Both the position numbers and the translations under genes were made by a program. DNA of 64,000 nucleotides from Actinomyces weissii. Its GTDB lineage: Bacteria; Actinomycetota; Actinomycetes; Actinomycetales; Actinomycetaceae. A model generated the notes under the pieces. It worked only from the letters and a program-made list of their open reading frames with translations, was not told the origin of the DNA and searched no databases. Below are positions 43,142 to 52,749 of the stretch, in pieces (position 1 is the first letter of the stretch; every line of letters begins with the position of its first letter). The stretch is from NCBI RefSeq assembly GCF_016598775.1, contig NZ_CP066802.1:310001-374000 (forward strand), in the 5' to 3' direction.

Positions 43142-44566
43142 CTACTCAAGCAGGCCGCTGAGCGCCTCCAGCAGCGCCAGCAGGTGCCGGTCCGGCAGGA
43201 AGTCGCGGCGCACCGCCTCGTGCGCCGCCAGCCCCAGCTCGCGGGCCCGCTCCGGCAGTCCCAGCACGTCAGCCACGGCCTGGCCCCACTCGTCGACGTC
43301 GTCAGGACTTACCAGCACCCCCGTGACTCCGTCCTCGATCTGGTCCTGGATGCCACCGACCGCCGAGGCCACCACCGGCAGCTTCTTCCACATGGCCTCA
43401 GCCACCGTAAGCCCGAAAGCCTCCACCAGGGAACGCTGCGTCACCACGTCACTGACGCGCTGGATCGCGTTAACCACCGTGGCATTCACCTCCCGGTCCC
43501 GCACCGGGATACCGAACACGTGGATCCGGGAAGCCGCGTGCGGAGGCAGCGTGGAGACCCGCTCCACGATCTCGGAGAGCGCCGCCTGGGCCGCAGGCTC
43601 CTTCTCCGGGTCGGGGGCCGGCCCCACCAGCAGCAGGTGGGCGTTGGCAGGAAAGCGCTCCACCTGCGCCGCGAAGGCCTCCACCAGCTCCAGCCCGCCC
43701 TTGAGCCGGTCCCAACGCTGGACCTGTGTGATCGTGCGCGCCCCCTCCGGGACCTTCCCGCCGACAATCACCAGCTCGCTCTCCTCCAGGCTGCGGAAGG
43801 CGTCCGTGCGCCCGTCCTCCCGTAGCAGCGGCACCGCCTCAAAAGGAGGCCTGCCCGCGAACAGCCCCGCCAGGCGCACCACGGTCCACGACTCGTCCAG
43901 GTCCAGCACCCGGTTCTTGGGACTCTCCGGGTTGATCGACGGGGCGATGAAAGCCGCCTGCTCAGGGTCCACGAAAGCCGGCAGGTAGGAGGGGCGCGAT
44001 ACCACCACCAGGTCCACGTCCTCCAGGTAGCGGTCCAGGAAGGCGCAGGCGAGGTGGGCCACCTCAGTGGGAGAGTCCGTGCCCAGGTGGCAGCGCCACA
44101 CGACCGTGGCCCCCGCCTGCTTGAAGGCCTTGGCCAGGCCCGCCGTGGGCGGGTCCTCCAGGATCACGACGTCGCCCTCACGCACGTCATCCATGACGTT
44201 CTCCGCGTTGGAGGCCAGCACGTGCTCGTAGATGTCACGCTGCTTGTCCCCCAGCTTGCCGCCGTCACCCTGCTGCCCGTGGACATGGGCGTGCAGGCGC
44301 TCGGCGATGTCCCGGAACTCCGCCGGGGCGTCCAGCGTCAGCCACCGGGCGTCCAGGCCCAGGCCGCGAGTCAGGCCCACCAGCGGGGCCACGGTCTCCG
44401 CCACGCCCGAGCTGGCCGCGGCGGTCGGAGTCACCACCCAGATCGTGCGTCCGTCCAGGAGGCCGTGCGCGGCGGACACGCCTCCACGCAGGCGCCGGAC
44501 GGCCACCTCATCCAGGTGGCTCTCCAGGTCCGAAAGGGGCAGCGGGGCGACGTCGATGGTTCTCAT
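43142..44566 (-). CDS. GT4-family glycosyltransferase, trehalose synthase (TreT)-like
   Basis: A 474-residue retaining glycosyltransferase with two Rossmann domains. The C-terminal signature EAFGLTVAEAMWKKLPVVAS and VGGIQDQIEDGVTGVLV closely follow the TreT pattern, as does VVWRCHLG in the first half. TreT joins an NDP-glucose and glucose to give trehalose. The start at 44566 gives the expected N-terminus; an open extension to 44665 lacks family character. The nearby glycogen-debranching enzyme (46358) fits a storage-sugar context. Another GT4 specificity is possible. Confidence 0.78.
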   Translation of the reverse strand: MRTIDVAPLPLSDLESHLDEVAVRRLRGGVSAAHGLLDGRTIWVVTPTAAASSGVAETVAPLVGLTRGLGLDARWLTLDAPAEFRDIAERLHAHVHGQQGDGGKLGDKQRDIYEHVLASNAENVMDDVREGDVVILEDPPTAGLAKAFKQAGATVVWRCHLGTDSPTEVAHLACAFLDRYLEDVDLVVVSRPSYLPAFVDPEQAAFIAPSINPESPKNRVLDLDESWTVVRLAGLFAGRPPFEAVPLLREDGRTDAFRSLEESELVIVGGKVPEGARTITQVQRWDRLKGGLELVEAFAAQVERFPANAHLLLVGPAPDPEKEPAAQAALSEIVERVSTLPPHAASRIHVFGIPVRDREVNATVVNAIQRVSDVVTQRSLVEAFGLTVAEAMWKKLPVVASAVGGIQDQIEDGVTGVLVSPDDVDEWGQAVADVLGLPERARELGLAAHEAVRRDFLPDRHLLALLEALSGLLE

Positions 44567-44795
44567 ACAACGATCCTGCCCTGAAAAGCTGTGACATGGG
44601 GCACTTTGGGAGGCTCGTGTCGCTGTTTCGGCCCGCAGGACCCGCAGAACTTGGGGTCGGAGCACGTATGGGGACCAGTTCCCTTTGTGTTGTCTCTATA
44701 CTCACTGGAGGATAGTCCTGCTCATAGGGGCTCGCGTGCTCGAGCCCCGGCCAGCATCCCCTCACCCCCTAAGCACCTATATAGGAGACAGACCC

Positions 44796-45203
44796 ATGAG
44801 CTACGACCCCTACGGACAGCCCAGCCAGCAGCCCGCCCCCTACCAGCAGGCCGGCTACGCAGCCAGCCCCTACGCCGCTGGGGTGGCCCCCAAGTCCAAG
44901 GGCACCGCCGCCCTGCTCGCCTTCTTCCTGGGGGGCTTCGGGGTGCACAACTTCTACCTGGGCCAGAAGGGCCGGGGCATCGGGCACATCGTCCTGGCCG
45001 CGTTAGGCATCCTGGTCATCATGATCGCCGTGATCTCGGGCCTGTCCTCCGTGGACAGCACCACTGCCCAGATCTCTGAGGAGGCGGCCGCCGGAGTGGG
45101 TGCGGGGGTGCTGTTCGGCTACTTGCTGCTGATCGCCAACGGCATCTGGGCCTTCGTCGAGCTCATCATGATCCTGGTGTCCAAGGACCCCAACCTTCGC
45201 TGA
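44796..45203 (+). CDS. TM2 domain membrane protein
   Basis: A 135-residue protein: a Gln/Pro/Tyr-rich cytoplasmic leader (residues 1-30), then a TM2 domain with two or three spans (AALLAFFLGGFGVHNFYLGQ, the FGVHxFYLG core being diagnostic; GIGHIVLAALGILVIM; LLLIANGIWAFVELIMI). The start at 44796 follows ATAGGAGA. A TATACT box at 44697-44702 is a possible -10 element. Function of bacterial TM2 proteins is unknown. The leader composition resembles the tail of the LppM-like pseudogene product. Confidence 0.85.
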   Translation: MSYDPYGQPSQQPAPYQQAGYAASPYAAGVAPKSKGTAALLAFFLGGFGVHNFYLGQKGRGIGHIVLAALGILVIMIAVISGLSSVDSTTAQISEEAAAGVGAGVLFGYLLLIANGIWAFVELIMILVSKDPNLR

Positions 45204-45223
45204 GGGCCATGTAACCCCCTGAT

Positions 45224-45262
45224 CCGGCCGGTGCCGCCAAGACGGCGCCGGCCGGTTCCTTT
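45224..45262 (+). terminator. Rho-independent terminator after the TM2 gene
   Basis: A 13-bp stem with one G-T pair (45224-45236 with 45243-45255) and a 6-nt loop, followed by TTCCTTTT. Confidence 0.8.
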
Positions 45263-45324
45263 TACCCAGGTGCTTAAGGCGGTCGGCCCGGCTACCACCA
45301 GGCCGCCGGTGCGGCCTCATGAAC

Positions 45325-45954
45325 TCAGGCGAACAGGGGTAGCAGGTCGGTCAGGCTCGCGACCACCAGCGCGCCCGGGGCGTCTTCGGGAAGCGTGATG
45401 CTGGTGCCAGGCCGCACCAGCAGGGCGGCGGCCAGGCTGGCGGCGCGGGCGGCGGCGACGTCGATCAGCCGGTCGCCCACGCACAGGACCTCCTCGGGCA
45501 GCAGCTGGTGGCGCTCAAGCAGCAGCAGGTTCATGGCGGGGCTGGGTTTGCGGGCCAGGCCGTCGGGGGCGCACACCAGGTCGTCGACCTGCAGGCCTAG
45601 GGCCTCCAGGAGGTGCGTGGCGCTGGTGCGGTCCCGGTGCGTGGCCACCAGGTTCAGGCCGCCGTGTTCGCTGACGCGGGCCATGACCTCACGGGCGCCC
45701 TCCATGACCGGGGCGGGGTGGTGGCGCCAGCGGCGCTTGAGGGTCTCATAGGCCTCCGTGAGCCGCTGCTCGGGCAGGTGGTGGCGGGCGGCCAAGGTGG
45801 TGGTGGCCTCAGCGATCGAGCGGCGGGTCAGGGCGGTGACCTCGCGCAGGTGGGCGGGGGAGGTGTCGCCGAAGGCCGCCTGGCACAGGGCGCGGTCCAC
45901 CTCCGGGTAGGTGTCGATCAGGGTGCCGCCCATGTCCCAGATGATGTGGTGCAT
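45325..45954 (-). CDS. HAD-superfamily hydrolase with altered motif I
   Basis: A 209-residue haloacid dehalogenase-fold protein of the phosphoglycolate phosphatase-like subgroup. Motif I is WDMGGTLID: nucleophile Asp7 is kept, but the usual second Asp (DxD) is Gly9. Motif II is VATHRDR (Thr), motif III is RKPSPAM (Lys), and motif IV is CVGDRLIDVAAA (Gly-Asp, Asp). Loss of the acid/base Asp suggests reduced or altered phosphatase chemistry, although DxGGTL variants occur in a known HAD subgroup. GGGGAG precedes the ATG. It is divergent from the debranching enzyme gene. Confidence 0.85.
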   Translation of the reverse strand: MHHIIWDMGGTLIDTYPEVDRALCQAAFGDTSPAHLREVTALTRRSIAEATTTLAARHHLPEQRLTEAYETLKRRWRHHPAPVMEGAREVMARVSEHGGLNLVATHRDRTSATHLLEALGLQVDDLVCAPDGLARKPSPAMNLLLLERHQLLPEEVLCVGDRLIDVAAARAASLAAALLVRPGTSITLPEDAPGALVVASLTDLLPLFA

Positions 45955-46204
45955 GAAGCAATTCTCCCCGGAGGAGGCCGGTGGCGCTGCGGCTCGGTGG
46001 GACTGGTTGCGGGGGCCGCAGCCGGTGGCGTCCGAGCGGTAGTGGGTTCATGGTGGGGTGGGGGCTGTGGGGCAGGTCTCCGTGGGGCTGCTAGGTGCGT
46101 GGTGCGGTGGTGCGCTGGTGGTGGGGCTGGGGCGGGCGGCGTCGGCGTCGAACACTGGGCGGTGAGGCGTGGGGCTGGCTGCCGCCGTGAGGGTCCTGGG
46201 ACAG

Positions 46205-46284
46205 TTACCCACAGGAACTTAGGGCCACCTTACCGGTCTCGTGAGCCATATGTCCCGGTCTCGCGGTACCGATGTCCCGGTCTC
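46205..46284 (+). repeat. Dispersed 22-bp-unit element, copy D (direct form)
   Basis: Leader TTACCCACAGGAACTTAGGG then CCACCTTACCGG, followed by unit a (46241-46262) and unit b (46263-46284). It is in the 403-bp divergent gap 45955-46357, which otherwise holds only promoter space for the HAD and glgX genes. Nearly the same leader precedes copy C. Confidence 0.85.
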
Positions 46285-46357
46285 GCGAAATCGCCAGGGG
46301 CGTAGGGGCGGGGCTTTCCGCGGGTGTCGCTGGCGGCCTGATGTCATGATGAGCGGC

Positions 46358-48691
46358 ATGACCACAGTAACCGCAGCTGACGAGTCCACCTGGGGGCAGG
46401 CCCGCTGGCCCCTGGGGGCCCACCCTGACCCTGCAGGCACCACCTTCGCCGTCTACGCCCCCGCCGCCACCCGCCTCCAGCTGGAGATCTACCCCGAGTC
46501 CCTGGGAGCCAGCGCCACCGCCACCTTCCTGCCCGCCCGGGGCGAGGACGGCGTGTGGCGCGCCCGCATCGCCGGAGCCACCGCCGGCACCCTCTTCGGC
46601 TACCGCGCCTGGGGCCCCAACTGGCCCTACGAGGAGGGCTGGACCCCCGGCTCCGCCGTCGGCTTCCACGCCGACCTGGACGAGCAGGGCAACCGCTTCA
46701 ACCCCAACAAGGTCCTCTTTGACCCCTACGGCCGCGAGGTCACCCACAACGTCTACACCGACGCCCTGGCTGGGCTGGGCGTCAACGACGGCGTGCTCGG
46801 CACCGGCGGGGACCTGGTGGACGGCGTCCCGCGTCGCCAGATCGACACCGCCCCCTACGCGCCCAAGAGCGTCGTCATCGACGACCACACGCCTGTGTCC
46901 CCCAAGCCCGCCCTGCCCGCCGAGCGGGCCGTGATCTACGAGGCCTCCGTCAAGCAGCTCACCGGGCACCCCTCCGCCGCCCGCCTGGCGGACCTGCTCT
47001 CCGGGCAGTCCGGCTTCGAGGACCTGGTCAACATCCCCGCCGAGTACCAGGGCACCTACAAGGGGGCCGCCCTGCTGGCCCCCTACCTCAAGGCGATCGG
47101 CGTGACCACGGTGGAGCTGCTGCCCGTCCACGAGACCAACAGCTCCGAGTCCTGCCAGCCCGGCAAGACCAACTCCTGGGGCTACATGACGCTGTCGTTC
47201 TTCGCCCCCAACCGCCAGTACTCCTCCGACAAGTCCTGGGGCGGTCCCACCCGCGAGTTCAAGGAGATGGTCTCGACCTTCCACGAGGCCGGCCTGGAGG
47301 TCTACCTGGACGTCGTCTACAACCACACCGCCGAGGGCGGCAACTGGGGCGGGGACGTCAACACCACCGGATTCACCAGCCTGGGCGGCTTCGCCACCGC
47401 CGAGTACTACCAGATGACCGCCTCCAAGATCATGGTGGACGGCGCCACCGGCACCTCCAACCAGCTGAGCTACTCCTCGCCCGTGGCCCGCCAGCTGGTG
47501 CTGGACTCCCTGACCTACTGGTGCCGGGACATGGGGGTGGACGGCTTCCGCTTCGACCTGGCCACCGTGCTGGGCCGCCAGCCCGCCGAGGCTCACCCGG
47601 AGGACTGGAACGCCCAGCGCCGCTTCTTCTCCGACCACCCCCTGCTCACCGATATCGCCGCCCTGGCCGAGGCCGAGGACATCGAGGTGGTCGCTGAGGC
47701 CTGGGACCTGTGGGGCTACGAGGTCGGCAACTTCCCGCGCGGCTGGGGCGAGTGGAACGGCCGCTACCGGGACGCCGTGCGCCGCTTCACCAAGGGCGAC
47801 GGCAACACCATCGACTTCCTGGACATGCTCAACGGCGACTACCACCACTTCGCCGACAACGGCGGCCCCCAGAAGTCCGTGAACTTCGTGGACGCCCACG
47901 ACGGCTTCAACCTGGCCGACCTGGTCAGCTACCAGCACAAGCACAACGACCAGCCCCACCCCTTCGGCCCCTCCGACGGCGGCAGCGACAACAACCTGTC
48001 CTGGGACTCCGGCGGCGACCAGTCCCTGCGCCGCACCCGCCTGCGCAACCTGTGGACCATCCTCATGTTCTCGCGCGGCGTGCCCATGGTGGTGGCCGGT
48101 GACGAGCTGGGCCGCACCCAGAACGGCAACAACAACCCCTGGGCCCTGGACACCGTGGCCATGCGCAACAACTACGACATGGCCGCCACCAACGCCCCCC
48201 AGCGGGTGGCCGTGGCCCCGGGCCTGGAGGCCAGCTACCACGACAACCTGGGGGAGTTCCCCTCCCCGGACCCCCAGGTCAACCCCCTGCTGCGCTTCGC
48301 CAGCTTCCTGATGCACCTGCGCAACGAGCACCAGGCCCTGCACCAGGCCGCCTGGGGCGACATGGTGGCCGCCAACCACGACGTCTCCTACCTGTTCCAC
48401 ACCCCCGGCCGGGACGGCTTCCCGACGGAGGGCGACCGGGCGCTGGCGGCGCACATCGACGCCCCCGGGGAGTCCTTCTGGATGATGGTCAACATGACCG
48501 GTCAGCAGATCGGCTTCCAGGTGCCGGAGCCGCACGCCGGCCGCCAGTGGCGGCGCCTGGTGGACACCTCCGCCCAGGCGGAGGCCGCAGGCAGCTTCTG
48601 GCCGGTCGGCCAGGGCGAGGTCGTAGGCGGCGGGGCCACGGTCGAGCCCTGGTCCATCACCGTCTGGCACGAGCACCCCACCGGGGCCTGA
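46358..48691 (+). CDS. glgX: Glycogen debranching enzyme / isoamylase (GH13)
   Basis: A 777-residue alpha-1,6-glucosidase that trims branches in glycogen. An N-terminal CBM48 (WPLGAHPDPAGTTFAVYAPAA) precedes the GH13 barrel with region I DVVYNHT, region II GFRFDLATV (nucleophile Asp400), region III VVAEAWD (acid/base Glu447) and region IV FVDAHDGFNLADL. An all-beta C-terminal domain completes it. Start 46358 is chosen because the conserved part begins just after it; ATGs at 46346 and 46349 are possible and the ribosome site is unclear. Further upstream the frame runs into copy D of the repeat. A 20-bp stem terminator follows. Confidence 0.93.
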   Translation: MTTVTAADESTWGQARWPLGAHPDPAGTTFAVYAPAATRLQLEIYPESLGASATATFLPARGEDGVWRARIAGATAGTLFGYRAWGPNWPYEEGWTPGSAVGFHADLDEQGNRFNPNKVLFDPYGREVTHNVYTDALAGLGVNDGVLGTGGDLVDGVPRRQIDTAPYAPKSVVIDDHTPVSPKPALPAERAVIYEASVKQLTGHPSAARLADLLSGQSGFEDLVNIPAEYQGTYKGAALLAPYLKAIGVTTVELLPVHETNSSESCQPGKTNSWGYMTLSFFAPNRQYSSDKSWGGPTREFKEMVSTFHEAGLEVYLDVVYNHTAEGGNWGGDVNTTGFTSLGGFATAEYYQMTASKIMVDGATGTSNQLSYSSPVARQLVLDSLTYWCRDMGVDGFRFDLATVLGRQPAEAHPEDWNAQRRFFSDHPLLTDIAALAEAEDIEVVAEAWDLWGYEVGNFPRGWGEWNGRYRDAVRRFTKGDGNTIDFLDMLNGDYHHFADNGGPQKSVNFVDAHDGFNLADLVSYQHKHNDQPHPFGPSDGGSDNNLSWDSGGDQSLRRTRLRNLWTILMFSRGVPMVVAGDELGRTQNGNNNPWALDTVAMRNNYDMAATNAPQRVAVAPGLEASYHDNLGEFPSPDPQVNPLLRFASFLMHLRNEHQALHQAAWGDMVAANHDVSYLFHTPGRDGFPTEGDRALAAHIDAPGESFWMMVNMTGQQIGFQVPEPHAGRQWRRLVDTSAQAEAAGSFWPVGQGEVVGGGATVEPWSITVWHEHPTGA

Positions 48692-48696
48692 GCCCC

Positions 48697-48751
48697 GACG
48701 ACGGCGCGGCGCCCAGTGGCTGCGAAAGGCCCTGGGCGCCGCGCCGTCGTC
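48697..48751 (+). terminator. Very long hairpin terminator after glgX
   Basis: A 20-bp perfect stem (48697-48716 with 48732-48751, arm GACGACGGCGCGGCGCCCAG) with a 15-nt loop, beginning 5 bp after the stop codon. Confidence 0.75.
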
Positions 48752-48870
48752 TGCTGCATGGGTGGATATACGCAAGAACTGTGGCGTGTGTCTGGGACTT
48801 GTGCAGGAGAACGCAGGGGCGCACCTGCCATAGGATGCCGACTGCCCCTTGCCCCTAAAGAAGGCCTATC

Positions 48871-49677
48871 GTGACCACCGCCCCCACCAGCCAGCTGGCT
48901 GTCGACTCCCCGCAGGCCCCGGTGAACCCGGAGGGCCCCCAGCCCTCCAAGCCGACGCGCAGCCATGCCGCCCTGGGCTGGGCGGTGCACTTCTTCACCA
49001 TGTCCGGGCTGGTCTGGGCCAGCCTGGCGATGCTCGCCCTGTTCCACGGCTCCCTGAAGATGATGTGGCTGTGGCTGGCGGTCGCCCTGATCGTGGACGG
49101 GGTGGACGGCACCCTGGCCCGGCGGGTGCGCATCAAGGAGGCGGTGCCGTGGTTCGACGGCTCGGTGACCGACATCATCATCGACTACCTGACCTGGACC
49201 TTCATCCCCGTGGCCTTCATGTACCTGCACCTGCCGCTGGGGCCCAGGCCGCTGGCCGGGGTGCTGGCGGTGGTGGCCCTGGTCTCCTCCCTGTTCTGCT
49301 ACGCCAACGAGGGGGAGAAGTCCGCTGACAACTACTTCGTGGGCTTCCCGGCCGCCTGGAACGTGGCGGCGGTGATGATGTGGGTGCTCCAGTCCTCTGC
49401 CACGGTGAACGTGCTGGTGACGGTCGTCCTGGCGGTGCTGACCCTGGTGCCCACGCACTACCCCCACCCGCTGCGTGTGGTCAAGCGCCGCAGCCTGCTG
49501 ATCTGCCTGGTGCTGGCCTGGCTGGCGGGCACCATCTGGATGGTCACCGTCTACCCGGCGCAGCCGCTGGGGGCGCTGGCGCTGATGGCGGCCTGCGGGG
49601 GCTGGTTCCTGGTGATCGGGGTGCTGCGCACCCTGCAGGGCCGTCCCGACGACGTCGCCCGCGCCACCGAGGGCTGA
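48871..49677 (+). CDS. CDP-alcohol phosphatidyltransferase, phosphatidylcholine synthase (Pcs)-like
   Basis: A 268-residue membrane enzyme with about seven spans. The CDP-alcohol transferase motif is DGVDGTLARR...FDGSVTDIIID (Asp76, Asp79, Gly80, Ala83, Arg84, Gly97, Asp101, Asp105). The longer gap between AR and G, and the context (PWFDGSVTDIIIDYLTW), are those of Pcs, which joins CDP-diacylglycerol and choline. GTG start after AAAGAAGG. Phosphatidylserine or inositol synthases have shorter gaps, so Pcs-like is favoured, but the alcohol used is not proven. Confidence 0.75.
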   Translation: MTTAPTSQLAVDSPQAPVNPEGPQPSKPTRSHAALGWAVHFFTMSGLVWASLAMLALFHGSLKMMWLWLAVALIVDGVDGTLARRVRIKEAVPWFDGSVTDIIIDYLTWTFIPVAFMYLHLPLGPRPLAGVLAVVALVSSLFCYANEGEKSADNYFVGFPAAWNVAAVMMWVLQSSATVNVLVTVVLAVLTLVPTHYPHPLRVVKRRSLLICLVLAWLAGTIWMVTVYPAQPLGALALMAACGGWFLVIGVLRTLQGRPDDVARATEG

Positions 49678-49820
49678 GGCCCGCTGGCGCCTGCGGGCAC
49701 TGGGTGCCTGGGGCGGAGCCGCGGGCGGAACCCAGAGGCCGTGAGCCGCAGGCGGTGAGCAGGCGGGGAGTGCTCGCGGGCTGCTGCCCTGGGGCTACCG
49801 CTCCTTGAGTAAGCCGGTCC

Positions 49821-50768
49821 TCAGCGGGGCGCACGCAGGGCCTGGGTGACCACCGAGTCCCGCAGCCAGCGCACCCCCTCCAGGGCCGCCGCCCCCAGGA
49901 TCATGGTGATGACGGCAGCCACCACACCCTTGGGGTAGCCCTCGCCCTGGGTCCAGAAGTAGACGTAGGGCGCCATGAAGGACACCACGGTGGTCACCAG
50001 GCCCAGCAGGCGGGTGCGCAGGCGGCGACCCGCCACCATGGCCAGGATCCCCCAGGTGTAGGGGATGGCGGTGAGCAGGTCTATGGTCCACAGCACCCAG
50101 ACGTGCCCGGTGAAGCCGGGCACGAAAGCCACCGGCAGGGCCCGCAGCGAGGAGTACGCGAAGACCGCCACGTAGGCCAGGAACACGGGGTTGGCCATGG
50201 CCCGGCGGGCCACGGTGCGTTCGATGAAGGCCACCTGGGCCCGGCGCATGGCGGCCAGGGTGCGCCGCGAGCAGCGCATGGTGTCGGTGCCCTCCAGGCA
50301 CTGGCGCAGGAATGATGGGCCCGCCTCGCCCCGGTCGGAGAGGGAGACCACCAGGTCGGCAGGGTGGATGCCGACTACCACCTGGTCGGCGGCGTCCGCA
50401 GGACCTACCACGTGGACCAGATCCTCACCGAGCACCTGGCCCAGGTGGGGCACGTCGGCGGCGGGGAGCTGGGCCAGCCACAGGCGGGTGCGCTGCTCCA
50501 CGGCGTGGTCCAGGGCGTTGCCCAGCTTCCAGCCCAGGACGTCGGGACGCAGCAGGGAGTCAGGGTCGGCGTGGGCCAGCTCGGCCAGCTCCGGGCGCTC
50601 CACGACGTCGCTACCAGCCCCCAGGTCACCGACCCGGCCAGCGCCGCTGGCGGTGAGCAGGGCCTGCGGGTCCAGGAGCCGGCGCTGTACCAGCGGCACG
50701 GAGAGCAGGGAGCGCCAGGCCAGGAACCGGCCCAGGGGGCCGAGGGGACGGGGAGCGGACGGGGTCAT
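49821..50768 (-). CDS. Unknown membrane protein with four C-terminal spans
   Basis: A 315-residue protein I do not recognise. The N-terminal half (about 1-185) is soluble and helical, with GWKLGNALDHAVEQRTRLWLAQ and ADQVVVGIHPADLVVSLSDRG, suggesting a small alpha/beta domain. The C-terminal half has four hydrophobic segments (ANPVFLAYVAVFAYSSL; VWVLWTIDLLTAIPYTW; LLGLVTTVVSFMAPYVYFW; VVAAVITMILGAAALEGV). Codon use is that of a real gene. It converges on the Pcs-like gene and has no informative partner. Confidence 0.7.
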   Translation of the reverse strand: MTPSAPRPLGPLGRFLAWRSLLSVPLVQRRLLDPQALLTASGAGRVGDLGAGSDVVERPELAELAHADPDSLLRPDVLGWKLGNALDHAVEQRTRLWLAQLPAADVPHLGQVLGEDLVHVVGPADAADQVVVGIHPADLVVSLSDRGEAGPSFLRQCLEGTDTMRCSRRTLAAMRRAQVAFIERTVARRAMANPVFLAYVAVFAYSSLRALPVAFVPGFTGHVWVLWTIDLLTAIPYTWGILAMVAGRRLRTRLLGLVTTVVSFMAPYVYFWTQGEGYPKGVVAAVITMILGAAALEGVRWLRDSVVTQALRAPR

Positions 50769-52556
<1,788 letters not shown>

Positions 52557-52608
52557 GTCGGGACCCTACCGGCACCGGCGGCCCGCCGCCGACGCCGCCC
52601 GCCACGCC

Positions 52609-52638
52609 CGCCCGGCACCCCCAAGGGGGTGCCGGGCG
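52609..52638 (+). terminator. Hairpin terminator after gdhA
   Basis: A 14-bp complementary stem (52609-52622 with 52625-52638, arm CGCCCGGCACCCCC); the innermost pairs must open to form the loop. Confidence 0.65.
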
Positions 52639-52749
52639 GCGCCGTCTCCCGCAGCACCCCTCCGCCCGGAGGCTGCCAGATACGGGCAGAACCGGAGTGA
52701 AGGCCTTATCCTTGAAAGACTCTCCCCAGCCGCCCAATGAAGGACTCCC

